A stretch of 64,000 nucleotides of DNA from Thioalbus denitrificans (lineage in GTDB: Bacteria > Pseudomonadota > Gammaproteobacteria > DSM-26407). Below the pieces are notes generated by a model. That model saw nothing but the letters and a program-made list of their open reading frames with translations, searched no databases and was not told where the DNA came from. Positions 45,255 to 57,016 of this stretch are shown one piece after another. Location: positions 846,175-910,174 of the forward strand of contig NZ_QPJY01000001.1 of assembly GCF_003337735.1 (NCBI RefSeq), written 5' to 3'. Position 1 is the first letter of the stretch. The number at the start of each line of letters is the position of its first letter. The position numbers and the translations under genes are program-made.

Positions 45255-46625
45255 TCAGCCGGCGCGCAGACGCGCCAGGATGTCGCTGCGGGCCTGGGCC
45301 AGCAGGGAATCGCGGTCCAGGTTCGCCAGGATGTCCCGCACCACCCGCTTCGGGCCGCCGGCGCCCCAGGAGAGTCCCTGGGCCAGGTAGCGCTCCGCGA
45401 CCTGGCCCACCACGTAGGTGCTGTAGTAGGCGACCGCGCCCTGGGCGGCGGCGGTGATGACCGTGGACAGCCCGCCCGTGCCGAGCTTCAGGGCGGAGGA
45501 GACCAGGTGCACCGCCCAGGTGGTGCCCATGAGCAAAGCCATCTGTCCGATCACGGTGCGCACCAGCGCGCCAGCCTGGCTCCGGCTCATGGGCAGCCGA
45601 TGCAGGCGCGAGAGATGCACCACCATGCCGATGTCGATTGCCGCCGCGGCGACGAGGTCGGCCACCGGCAGCGGGTTCAGCGCCACCGCCACCCCCTTGC
45701 TGACGCAGTAGGTGCGCACCAGGGAGTCGGCCAGGGTCCTGCGGGTGGCGAGTATCCGTTCGGCCACCTGGTCGCTCAGGCGACCGGCGAAAAGCGTGGC
45801 GTTGAGCGCCGCCAGGCTCTTGCCCTCCTGCTCCAGCACCAGCCACAACCGCTCGCGGAGCTTCTCCACCTCCGTGGGCGGTCGCCGGACCACCTCGGTC
45901 TCCTGTCCCGTGGCATCCACCTGCAGGTAGACCCGTTCGCCCGGTTCGGCGGCGATGGCGAGGATGTTGCCCGGCGCCACCAGCCCGGCGCTGCGGCGCT
46001 CCAGGGTCTGCAACAGCAGCGCCCGCTCCTCCCGCGTGTAGCGGTCGGCCTTGTTGAGCAGCAGCAGGAGCGGACGGCGATAGCGGGCCAGCACCCGCAG
46101 CGCGTCCAGCTCGCTGCGGGTCAGGTCGCCGTCCACCACGAACAGGACCAGGTCGCTGCGTTCCGCCACCTCGTGCGCGAGCCGTTCCCGGGCCTCGCCG
46201 TCCACCTCGTTGATGCCGGGGGTGTCCACCAGGTAGACGCCGCCGGCATCGTACTGGCGCCAGTGGGCGAGATCGGCGCTGCGGGTCTCGCCATGGAGGG
46301 GGCTGGTGCGGAACCGGGGCTCGCCGAGCAGGGCGTTGAGGGTGGCGGACTTGCCGACGCTGACCCGGCCGAAGACGGCGATGTGGATATGGCCGTGCTC
46401 CAGCTTCTCCAGCATCGCCTGCACCTGGCGGTAGTCCTCGGCCAGGGATTCGCGCACCGAGGCGGGCACCCGGTCGTCCTGCAGCAGCTCGCGCAGGCTC
46501 TCGCGCGCCAGGGCCAGGTGGTCCTCGCCCGCGGCGGGAGCGGAGGGCTCATCCGTCGCGGGGCGCTCGACGTGTCTCGAGGACCATTTGCGCCAGTTGT
46601 CGCGCACGCGTGTCCAGATCTTCAC
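45255..46625 (-). CDS. Era-like GTPase with DUF697-type membrane domain (I)
   Basis: A 456-residue GTPase with P-loop GRVSVGKS (86-93), DTPGINEVDG and NKADRYT, then a helical C-terminal membrane domain (GVAVALNPLPVADLVAAAAI). The GTG start at 46625 behind GAGGAGAGG gives a 77-bp overlap with the upstream GTPase gene, so the two are coupled. Similar paired GTPases occur together in other bacteria, but their job is unknown. Confidence 0.82.
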   Translation of the reverse strand: MKIWTRVRDNWRKWSSRHVERPATDEPSAPAAGEDHLALARESLRELLQDDRVPASVRESLAEDYRQVQAMLEKLEHGHIHIAVFGRVSVGKSATLNALLGEPRFRTSPLHGETRSADLAHWRQYDAGGVYLVDTPGINEVDGEARERLAHEVAERSDLVLFVVDGDLTRSELDALRVLARYRRPLLLLLNKADRYTREERALLLQTLERRSAGLVAPGNILAIAAEPGERVYLQVDATGQETEVVRRPPTEVEKLRERLWLVLEQEGKSLAALNATLFAGRLSDQVAERILATRRTLADSLVRTYCVSKGVAVALNPLPVADLVAAAAIDIGMVVHLSRLHRLPMSRSQAGALVRTVIGQMALLMGTTWAVHLVSSALKLGTGGLSTVITAAAQGAVAYYSTYVVGQVAERYLAQGLSWGAGGPKRVVRDILANLDRDSLLAQARSDILARLRAG

Positions 46626-48042
46626 CGAGCCTCTCCTCGAAGGTCTCCGCCGCCGCCTCGGGAAGCAGCCGGCCGTGGGTCTCCAGGGTCTGGGCCAACG
46701 CCCGCCCCAGGGTGTCAAACAGCAGGCCATAGGCGACTGCGTGAATCAAGCCGCCGGCGATGGTGCCGAGGCCGGGAAAGGCCTTGCAGGCGTTGCCCGC
46801 CACGGCCATCAGCAGCGGGGTGGTGCGTCCCTTGAGGCTGCGCTGCACCAGTTCCAGGAAAGTGTCGAGATCCAGTTTCCGCGCCGGAACCCCGAACAGG
46901 CCGCACTGCGCCTTCACCAGCCCGACGCCCAGGACACCCTGGACCAGCAGATCGGTGCCCGGGCTCACGGCGGCCAGGGCGCCCACCACGGCGCGGCGGG
47001 CATAGCGGCGGGTGAGCGCCTGCGCCTTTTCGCGGCGGTAGTCGCTGACTGCCGCCTGGAGGCGGTCGGTGGCCAGCTTCACGGTGCTGCGCTCGCGCAG
47101 GGCTTCGAGCGCCTGCGGGTCCCGCTGCAGCTGGAAGCGCAGCGCGGTGCGGAGATCCTCCACCCGGGGCGGCGCCTCACGTGTCACCCGCTCCTCGCGG
47201 CCGTCGGGCAGTACCCGCACCAGCTCCCGGCGGCCGCCGGCACTGATGGCCACCACCTCCACATCGGGGGCGCCCTCCAGCCGTTCGCGCACGCGGTCCC
47301 GGATGGTCCCGATCTCCCCGGTGCTGTAGCGATCGGCCTTGTTGATGGCCACCACCAGCGGCTTGTCCAGCTGCACCAGGGAGCGGAGGGCCCGGTACTG
47401 GTCGCGGGTCAGGTCGCCATCGCAGACGAACACGACCACGTGGGCGCGCAGGGCCTCGGCGCGGGCCTGCCCGTCCAGCTCGCCGTCGGCCTCGTTCAGG
47501 CCCGGGACATCCGCCACCTCGATCCGCCTGTCGCCCTCCCCCCAGCGGTAGTGGGTGACTGCCCGGGTGGTGCCGCCGTCCACGCTCACCGCCGGCTCGG
47601 CACCCGGCACCAGGGTACGCACCAGGCTGCTTTTCCCGGTGCTGATTTCGCCGAACAGGGCCACGTAAAGTGCGCCGCTGGCGGTGCGCAGGTCGAGCTC
47701 GGCAAGCTCCCGCTCAACGCCCTGGGTGTCCATCCCCTCGTGCTCCCGGCGGAGACGTTCCAGTTCCGCCTCGAGGCCGGCGCGATCGGCCGGCGCCGGC
47801 TGTGCACGCCCCGGCCGGGAACGGCGCGGCAGCAGCAGGCGCCAGGCCAGCCAGCCACCGGCAACCGCCAGCGCCAGCAGCGCCGCGCCCCAGGCCAGGC
47901 CCACCCAGGGAGGCGTCTCCTTGAGGCGATCGAGGACGTTCAGGAGCGACTCGGTGGCGATCAGCAGGAACAGCAGCGCCAGCAGCAGGCCGAGCACCAG
48001 GGCCAGCGCGAGCAGGGCGCGGAGGGGCAGGGTGGCCTTCAC
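46549..48042 (-). CDS. Era-like GTPase with N-terminal membrane hairpin and DUF697-type domain (II)
   Basis: A 497-residue protein with two N-terminal transmembrane helices (residues about 8-30 and 50-70), a coiled stretch, P-loop GEISTGKS (131-138), DVPGLNEADG and NKADRYS, then a C-terminal DUF697-like domain (AAVSPGTDLLVQGVLGVGLV). Starts at GTG 48042. It is a paralogue of the next gene and shares its DLTR spacing after switch II. The three GTPases may form a membrane complex. Confidence 0.82.
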   Translation of the reverse strand: MKATLPLRALLALALVLGLLLALLFLLIATESLLNVLDRLKETPPWVGLAWGAALLALAVAGGWLAWRLLLPRRSRPGRAQPAPADRAGLEAELERLRREHEGMDTQGVERELAELDLRTASGALYVALFGEISTGKSSLVRTLVPGAEPAVSVDGGTTRAVTHYRWGEGDRRIEVADVPGLNEADGELDGQARAEALRAHVVVFVCDGDLTRDQYRALRSLVQLDKPLVVAINKADRYSTGEIGTIRDRVRERLEGAPDVEVVAISAGGRRELVRVLPDGREERVTREAPPRVEDLRTALRFQLQRDPQALEALRERSTVKLATDRLQAAVSDYRREKAQALTRRYARRAVVGALAAVSPGTDLLVQGVLGVGLVKAQCGLFGVPARKLDLDTFLELVQRSLKGRTTPLLMAVAGNACKAFPGLGTIAGGLIHAVAYGLLFDTLGRALAQTLETHGRLLPEAAAETFEERLGEDLDTRARQLAQMVLETRRAPRDG

Positions 48043-48227
48043 GGGCGGTTCCTGCCGGCGCTCGAGACCGGGCGTTTCGGGGCGATTGACGGTACCATGG
48101 CCCGGAAAGTATATCAGTCGCCGTCCGGCTGCGGCCCGGCTGGCGACGCGCTCCGCGGCTCCATTGCCGGTCCGGGGCAGGGGTTGATGCGGGTGTCCGG
48201 TGCGGGAAGGGAGGCACGAATCGTGGT

Positions 48228-48497
48228 CAGTGTACTGCTGCACTCCTGGTGGCCCATTCAGCGAGTCGCCGTCCGATCAGATGCAAGGCGCGCTTGCGCC
48301 CGAAGGGCAGGCCCCCCTTCAGGCAAGCGCAACGCCGCCGATGGCCGGCCGGCGGCCCGCCCGCAGGGGGCTCCCCGAAAGCGCCATGACCGCATTGTCG
48401 CACTGGACAAGGGACCAACCATGGCCTGCGCGCTGCGCCTTGTCCTGACGTTTTCGGGCGGCGCTGGAAGCACCTCCAGGAATGAAGCAGTACACTA
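48228..48497. mobile_element. 270-bp foldback element, copy B
   Basis: Same length and orientation as copy A. Left end CAGTGTACTGCTGCACTCCT and right end CAGGAATGAAGCAGTACACT are inverted copies with few mismatches. The right end contains the ATG of the small gene that follows. Confidence 0.85.
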
Positions 48498-48718
48498 GGT
48501 TCGGCCGGTGGCTGGCCCTGCTGCTGGCGCTGCTGGCCGGAGTCGGGGCGGCGGGATCGCTGCTGCTGTCAGGGCTGGTCGCCCTGCGCCGGGAGGGGAT
48601 CGATGGGCTGGTGCTGACGCTGCTGGCCGCGGCCCTGCTCTTCGCCGGCAGTGCCGCGCTGTTCGCCTGGCTCGGTCGCCGGTCCGCACCGGAGCAGGGC
48701 GGGAAGGCCCCGGATTGA
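48482..48718 (+). CDS. Small two-span membrane protein, start codon inside the foldback element
   Basis: A 78-residue protein with two transmembrane helices (LALLLALLAGVGAAGSLLL and LVLTLLAAALLFAGSAALFAW) and a polar tail. The first six residues (MKQYTR) are encoded by the terminal repeat of copy B. Not recognised. Whether it is expressed depends on a promoter in or before the element. Confidence 0.5.
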   Translation: MKQYTRFGRWLALLLALLAGVGAAGSLLLSGLVALRREGIDGLVLTLLAAALLFAGSAALFAWLGRRSAPEQGGKAPD

Positions 48719-48772
48719 GGCCGGGGTGCACGGTGGGCCAGTCCGTGGCGCGGGGTGGCCGGAGCCGAGAAC

Positions 48773-48808
48773 GAGGGGGGTGGCCCGGCAGCCCGGGCCA
48801 CCCCCCTC
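48773..48808. terminator. Strong GC-rich hairpin between convergent genes
   Basis: A perfect 16-bp stem (48773-48788 with 48793-48808) and a 4-base loop. It serves the end of fabI on the minus strand and the small membrane gene on the plus strand, where CTCTTCGTCT follows. Confidence 0.7.
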
Positions 48809-48827
48809 TCTTCGTCTGCCTGGTGCC

Positions 48828-49616
48828 TCAGGCGTCCTGTTCCGCCATCGCCACCACGTGGTAGCCGCCGTCCACGTACAGAATCTCGCCGCTGATGCCG
48901 GCGGCCAGGTCCGAGGCCAGGAAGGCGGCGGTATTGCCCACCTCCTCGATGGTGGTCGCGCGGCGCATGGGCGCATTGCGCTCGTGGTAGTCCAGCAGCT
49001 TGCGGAAATCACGGATTCCGGCCGCCGCCAGGGTCCGGATCGGGCCCGCCGAAATGGCGTTCACCCGGATTCCGCGCGGCCCGAGGCTGCGGGTCATGTA
49101 GCGGACATTGGCCTCGAGGCTCGCCTTGGCCAGGCCCATCACGTTGTAGTGGGGTATCGCCCGCACCGCGCCCAGGTAGCTCATGGCCAGCAGTGAGCCG
49201 CCGCGTCCCTCCATGAGGGGCAGTGCCGCCTTGGCCACCGCCGCGAAGCTGTAGGAGCTGATGTCGTGGGCGATGCGGAACCCCTCGCGGGTCACGTCCT
49301 CGAGGTAGTCCCCCTCCAGTTGCCCGGGCGGGGCGTAGGCGATGGAGTGCACCACCCCGTCCAGCCCGTCCCAGTGGCCGCCGAGCTCCGCGAAGGCCGA
49401 CGCGATCTGCTCGTCGTTCGCCACGTCACAGGGAAAGGCCAGCTCCGACCCCCACTGGGCCGCGAGCTTCAGTACCCGATCCCGGAGCTTGTCGTTCTGG
49501 TAGGTGAAGGCGAGCTCGGCCCCTTCGCGATGCATGGCCTCGGCGATGCCCGAGGCGATGGAACGGTTGCTCGCGAGCCCGAGGATGAGGACGCGTTTCC
49601 CGGTCAGAAAACCCAT
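48828..49616 (-). CDS. fabI: Enoyl-[acyl-carrier-protein] reductase (NADH)
   Basis: A 262-residue short-chain dehydrogenase-type reductase completing each cycle of fatty-acid elongation. It has the FabI nucleotide site [19 protein letters not shown] and the catalytic Tyr-x6-Lys in [20 protein letters not shown] 49616 is preceded by AGGGAG. A frame extension to 49892 has no similarity. Confidence 0.96.
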   Translation of the reverse strand: MGFLTGKRVLILGLASNRSIASGIAEAMHREGAELAFTYQNDKLRDRVLKLAAQWGSELAFPCDVANDEQIASAFAELGGHWDGLDGVVHSIAYAPPGQLEGDYLEDVTREGFRIAHDISSYSFAAVAKAALPLMEGRGGSLLAMSYLGAVRAIPHYNVMGLAKASLEANVRYMTRSLGPRGIRVNAISAGPIRTLAAAGIRDFRKLLDYHERNAPMRRATTIEEVGNTAAFLASDLAAGISGEILYVDGGYHVVAMAEQDA

Positions 49617-49912
49617 GTGTGCTCCCTGGTCGTAGGTGTTGTTCAGCCTGGATGATCTTTGGCCCGGTAGCCGCCAGTCCTGTGCGGCCCGTAGACCCTT
49701 GTCGGCAAGGTGGAGATTCCGGCAACCCCAAAACTCCGGCATTTTAGCCCAAGCGGCGTGCGCTGCACCAATCATCTTCCGTGGCCGCTTATCCACCGGC
49801 CCATGCCGCAGCGGCCGTTCCCGCCATCCTGCCATCCCGCCACCAGGGCGCCGCCCGAGGGAAGCGCGCCCGATTGCCGCTTGCCGCACCAACTCGGTGC
49901 GGGATTATCCGT
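49617..49912. other. fabI upstream region
   Basis: Contains the fabI promoter on the minus strand; a -10-like TAAAAT lies at 49746-49741. Translations of open frames here look non-protein. Nothing else was recognised. Confidence 0.4.
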
Positions 49913-49955
49913 TGACAAATCAGAAACCTTATTTATGCTGTGAACCAGTTCACAG
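49913..49955 (+). promoter_or_regulatory. Sigma-70 promoter with overlapping perfect 8-2-8 palindrome
   Basis: TTGACA (49913-49918) lies 16-17 bases before a TATGCT -10-like hexamer. CTGTGAAC-CA-GTTCACAG at 49938-49955 is a perfect palindrome on the predicted transcript start, the position of a repressor operator. It points to the TpsB-like gene. Confidence 0.55.
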
Positions 49956-50153
49956 TTTGCAGTTTTTAACAATTGCCGGCATGTCCGCGAGGGAGGGATC
50001 GCCCGGCAGCGTGAGGAACGAATTCCGCGTCAATGGCCCGCGCACCAGGGAATGGTGCCCGGCCTGACCGGAGCGACGGGTCGGATTGCCCGGTGATGAT
50101 TCGTCCCGCTCACGTCGTTCTCGGCACAGCCCCGGTCAAGGGAATGGTGGGCC

Positions 50154-51812
50154 GTGGAATCCCTCGCCGTGGCCAGTCAGTCACCTGAACCGGAGTCTGG
50201 AGCAAAGATGCCTGTAGTCGTTGCCGACGTGCCGCCAGAAGCGCCGTCGACCGTTGCCGTCCAGGAAGCGGCGGCCGGCGCCCGTGGCGATGTGCGCCAG
50301 GTGGTGGAGACGCACGGGTATCGCTACTCCCTGAGCGGTCCCCGGCTGTTGCCCCCGTCCCGGCTGCAGACGGTGCTGGAGCAGGCACCGGGGCCAGCCG
50401 AGGCCGTTCTGGCCATCGCCCAGGCGCGCCGCGATGGGGGATTCCTGTTCGGCGGGGCCGTGGTGGAGCGCATCGAGGGCAACAGCGTCAGCCTGCGCAT
50501 GGTACCCCAGCGGATCGTCACTGTCAGCGCGCCGGGGCCCCTCATGGGCTTCTATGCGGGTCTGGCTGATCGCCCCGACCTGAAGCGCGGCACGCTCCTG
50601 CGCCGGACCGCGGTGGCACAGCAGTACTGCCGGCGTAACGGCACCCGCCCCAAGGTCAGCTTCGAACCGCTGGAGGATGCCACCGAGCTCAGGCTCGTGG
50701 TCAGCGAGGAGCCGCTGCCCGATGCCCGCAGGATCACCTTCAGTGCCAGTTTGGGCAATCACGGAAACCGTTACTCCTCCCGCTGGCTGGCCAGTGCCGG
50801 TGTGTCCCTGCGCCCGGGTGACGGCGTCGAACTGTCCCTGTCGGGTACGAAGGGGCTCGGGGGCCTCGAGGATGACCCGGGTCCCGGGAGCAAGCTGGAG
50901 AAGGGCGTGGCCCAGTTGTCCGCCTACACCCCCTTCGGCCTGCTCGGCGTGCGTCTGAGTGAAGTCCGTTTCCGCTCCAACAACGCCGCCTACCTGGGCG
51001 ACCTGGAGGGGAGCCCGATGTTCGGCTACGAGGATGGAACCGTGCGCCGGGTGGGCCTGTTCGCCGAGCAGATCGTGTATGCCACCGATTCGGCGCGCCT
51101 CACCCTGGTGGAGCGGTTGACGCGGGTCTCCGACCTGGCCGACCGCCGGGTCTATGTGGATGGCGCCTACCAGGGCGATATTCCGCTGCGGGATGAGCGC
51201 TACAACCATGCCTCTTTCGGTCTGCGCTACAGCAGGAACGGGCAGGCTCTGGGCTTCCGCAACCGGACGGGTCTCGACTTGACGCTCGACCATGGCCTGT
51301 CGGAGCCGTCCGGCAGCCTGGCCGATGAGGGCCCCGGCGTTCCCGATCCCCGGTTCACGCAAGGCTCCCTCTACTTCTCCCACGAGCAGGGCCTGCCGGC
51401 GGGACTGCGTCTAGGGCTCTACCTCAAGGGGCAGTGGACCGATTCGGTCGTGCCGAACAGCAGGGAGTTCGTCCTTGGCGGTTTTGGAAATCTCATGGCC
51501 TGGCTGCCGGGTGTGGCATCCGGCGACAGGGGGGGGCTGGCGCGGGTGAGCCTGGCGACGCCCGAAACCCGCCTTGGACCCCTGAGCGCCACGGCAGGGC
51601 TCTACTACGAGGCGGGTTACGTGGAATCGGCCCGCGATGGCGGCCGCGACGGTCAGACCCTCAGCGATGTTGGGCTGAACCTGATGTTGCGGCATGAGGC
51701 GGTGAGCCTGAGCGTGGGATACGCCGAGCCACTGGCGGTGGAGGGGGTTTCCGATGAAGACCGGTCCGACTACCGCGCCGGTTGGCTGATGAATCTGGGG
51801 ATTAGTTGGTAA
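50154..51812 (+). CDS. TpsB/ShlB-like outer-membrane beta-barrel protein
   Basis: A protein of up to 552 residues with a POTRA-like region (YRYSLSGPRLLPPSRLQTVL to LRLVVSEEPLPDARR) and then a beta-barrel. The barrel has features of two-partner-secretion transporters: LKGQWTDSVVPNSREFVLGG, GDRGGLARVSLATPE, and a last strand ending LGISW. Such proteins export a large partner across the outer membrane. The only start options (GTG 50154, ATG 50208) give no signal peptide, although a barrel needs one. The true start may be missed, or the 5' end may be damaged. The next gene encodes a secreted repeat protein that could be its cargo. Confidence 0.72.
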   Translation: MESLAVASQSPEPESGAKMPVVVADVPPEAPSTVAVQEAAAGARGDVRQVVETHGYRYSLSGPRLLPPSRLQTVLEQAPGPAEAVLAIAQARRDGGFLFGGAVVERIEGNSVSLRMVPQRIVTVSAPGPLMGFYAGLADRPDLKRGTLLRRTAVAQQYCRRNGTRPKVSFEPLEDATELRLVVSEEPLPDARRITFSASLGNHGNRYSSRWLASAGVSLRPGDGVELSLSGTKGLGGLEDDPGPGSKLEKGVAQLSAYTPFGLLGVRLSEVRFRSNNAAYLGDLEGSPMFGYEDGTVRRVGLFAEQIVYATDSARLTLVERLTRVSDLADRRVYVDGAYQGDIPLRDERYNHASFGLRYSRNGQALGFRNRTGLDLTLDHGLSEPSGSLADEGPGVPDPRFTQGSLYFSHEQGLPAGLRLGLYLKGQWTDSVVPNSREFVLGGFGNLMAWLPGVASGDRGGLARVSLATPETRLGPLSATAGLYYEAGYVESARDGGRDGQTLSDVGLNLMLRHEAVSLSVGYAEPLAVEGVSDEDRSDYRAGWLMNLGISW

Positions 51813-51912
51813 GGGGCACTAGGGCGTGGCCAGGAACCGGGCCGGGTCGGCACCGGGCAGGCCACGATGCAGAAATTGATGAGGCGCAAGCGCACTCGTG
51901 GAGGTCCGGACT

Positions 51913-53001
<1,089 letters not shown>

Positions 53002-53103
53002 GCTGCCGTGGACATGAGAACACGTTCCCCTGCCGCCGTGGCATAGGCCTCCGGGCGGGGGAATCGGCAACGAATTTCCTGAAAACTGACGAGGTGCCTG
53101 GAT

Positions 53104-54132
53104 ATGAAGGGTCGGAAGAGGTTGTTGACAGTGCTGCTCGCCGCGGCATGCGTCCCGGCGATGGGAGTGGCGGCGGAGTCCGGGGAGGAGACGTTCCCCA
53201 TGGGCTTTCACATGGGGGTCAAGGGCGGGGTGAACAGCTCCCATCTCGACGGGGAGCATGCGACTGAATCGGAAACCGCCCGCAGCCTTGGCCTGGAAGC
53301 CGGTTACGACTGGCGCGTCGGCGAATCAGGGCGAGTGGGCGTGGAGGGCTTCTTCGAGAACAACGGCAGCGCCTGCCGCGATTACAAGGATAGTCCCAAT
53401 GCCCATTGCTACGGCACGAACGTCGTGGGTGCGGGGGTGAAGCTGGGCCTGGATGCTGGCAGGTTCCTGCCCTATGCGAAGCTCGGCGTCGCCCAGGTGA
53501 TGGGCACCGATGACGCCGACGGCCACGATGCCGCGGGGTTCCGGGCGGGCGTCGGGATGGAATACCTGTTCCATCCCCAGGCCAGTGTGGGCGTGGAGTG
53601 GAACTACACCAAGGCGAAAGATGAGGGTACCGATCTGGTCAACCGCAACCTGCTCCTGGGCCTCAACTACTACCTCGACGCGAAGAAGCCGGAGCCGAAG
53701 CCCGAACCGATCGTCCAGCCGGCGGTGCAGGAAGCCTCGCCGGTGGTCCAGGCCCTGATGCAGAACAAGCCGGTGACCCTGCAGGGGACGGTGTTCGACT
53801 TCGATTCCGCCCGTCTGCGTCCCTCGTCATTCCAGGTCCTGGACGAGGTGGTGAAGTTCGCCCGGGACTTCCCGAAGGCCAAGCTCGACATCTCCGGCCA
53901 TACAGACAATATCGGATCGGACGCCTACAACCAGCGCCTCTCCGAGGCCCGGGCCGAGGCGGTGAAACGCTACCTCGAATCCAAGGGTGTGGAACCCGAC
54001 CGCATCATGGCCAAGGGCTACTCCTTCCACAAGCCCATCGCCAGCAACGCCAGCGCCGCCGGGCGTGCCGAGAACCGGCGCGTGGAGATTCGCGCGGTGG
54101 TGACGGTGACGGAGCTCAAGCGGGAGGGCTGA
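53104..54132 (+). CDS. OmpA-family outer-membrane protein
   Basis: A 342-residue exported protein. It has a signal peptide (LLTVLLAAACVPAMGVAA), an N-terminal eight-strand-type barrel of about 180 residues, a Pro/Glu hinge (KKPEPKPEPIVQP) and a C-terminal OmpA-like peptidoglycan-binding domain (VFDFDSARLRPSS, ISGHTDNIGSDAYNQRLS, AENRRVEI). It anchors the outer membrane to the wall and lies 102 bp after the repeat-protein gene. Confidence 0.9.
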   Translation: MKGRKRLLTVLLAAACVPAMGVAAESGEETFPMGFHMGVKGGVNSSHLDGEHATESETARSLGLEAGYDWRVGESGRVGVEGFFENNGSACRDYKDSPNAHCYGTNVVGAGVKLGLDAGRFLPYAKLGVAQVMGTDDADGHDAAGFRAGVGMEYLFHPQASVGVEWNYTKAKDEGTDLVNRNLLLGLNYYLDAKKPEPKPEPIVQPAVQEASPVVQALMQNKPVTLQGTVFDFDSARLRPSSFQVLDEVVKFARDFPKAKLDISGHTDNIGSDAYNQRLSEARAEAVKRYLESKGVEPDRIMAKGYSFHKPIASNASAAGRAENRRVEIRAVVTVTELKREG

Positions 54133-54491
54133 CGCAAGGATGAGGCGGGGCGATGCCTGCCCCGTTCCCTTTCCATCACCGCTGGCCCGGGCATCGGGTC
54201 GGCGGTTTTTTTTGCCCGCGCCAGTACGGAGTTCCGGACCCGGAAGGCCGTGAAATGAACCGGCAGACCTTTCAAGCCACCAGGCAGGCATGGAGGTTGG
54301 TGAGAGTTGAGAGGGTTCAACCATAGGGTTCAACCATAAGGGCTGTCCCGTGTCGGGTGCACCAGGCTGTGACCTTCATTCCGCCGGTTATCTTCGTGTG
54401 CTCCGTGTCTCCGTGGTGAATGGTCGCTGGTCCAACCCGCAGAGACAGACAAGGGGCCCCGGGGCCCCTTGTCATCGTGGTTGGCAGAGGC
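54133..54491. other. Gap with repeat words and acs terminator
   Basis: Contains a 12-base direct repeat GGTTCAACCATA (two copies near 54313 and 54328), a single arm of the CTCCGTG word family (54392-54420, no partner seen) and the hairpin at 54448-54473. No gene was found. Confidence 0.6.
54448..54473 (-). terminator. Terminator hairpin of acs
   Basis: A perfect 26-base palindrome (GACAAGGGGCCCC and its complement) lies 18 bp past the acs stop. The minus-strand tail is only weakly T-rich. Confidence 0.6.
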
Positions 54492-56429
<1,938 letters not shown>

Positions 56430-57016
56430 GGAACGCTCTCCTTTGGTTGTGGGGCCCGGCTCGTCGGCCGGTGGGAGCCCCGATTCATTCTCTGTCTTGT
56501 TGTCTGTCCGGGTGCCGGGCGACTGCCGTGGCACCTTCAATAGCCGGCCGCGTACAGGCTCAAGGCGGCAACCGGCAGGTGTGGGCCGCGGTGCCCGTGC
56601 GCACCTGTCGCGGCACGCTGCAGTGCCGGAAGACAGTCACGCGGGGACGGGTGGGCCGGGCCGGGCCGTTCTCCGGACCCGTACGGAGCCCCGTGCGCGC
56701 TGTCCGGACTGTGCCCGAATAACGGGGCGTTGGAGAAGAGACGGCGGAAGGGGCGGCGCGCTGCGGCCCGGTCCCCCTCCATTCCCGCGCCCGGCGCCGT
56801 TGTCGGCCGACTCCTGTCGGCGCGCAGGGTCAGTTCCCCCATCCTGCGTGGCGGAGGTCGGACGGGAAGTCGAATTCCCGCCCATTCCGTCAGTAAAACC
56901 GCATTTTTGTGTTGCAGAGCGACATTGTCAATGCCCGCCCGTTTCCGACGGCCGGGCCGACCCGGCCGGGCCTCTGCTATTGTGGTAGGAATTCGGACGG
57001 GACGGTGGAGAACGGC
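56430..57016. other. Divergent intergenic region acs / DUF2339 gene
   Basis: 587 bp with the two divergent promoters somewhere within. Open frames here translate to Arg/Pro/Gly-rich sequence and are not supported. An AT-richer patch at about 56890-56930 is the best promoter candidate. No regulator site was recognised. Confidence 0.45.

Noticed and set aside
49636-50067. Plus-strand frame of 143 codons between fabI and the barrel gene
   Set aside because: No signal peptide, no similarity and a composition typical of non-coding GC-rich DNA; it also cannot supply the missing export signal, being in another frame and ending before 50154.
56537-56885. Minus-strand frames between acs and the DUF2339 gene
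   Set aside because: Arg/Pro/Gly composition, no ribosome site and no recognisable motif.
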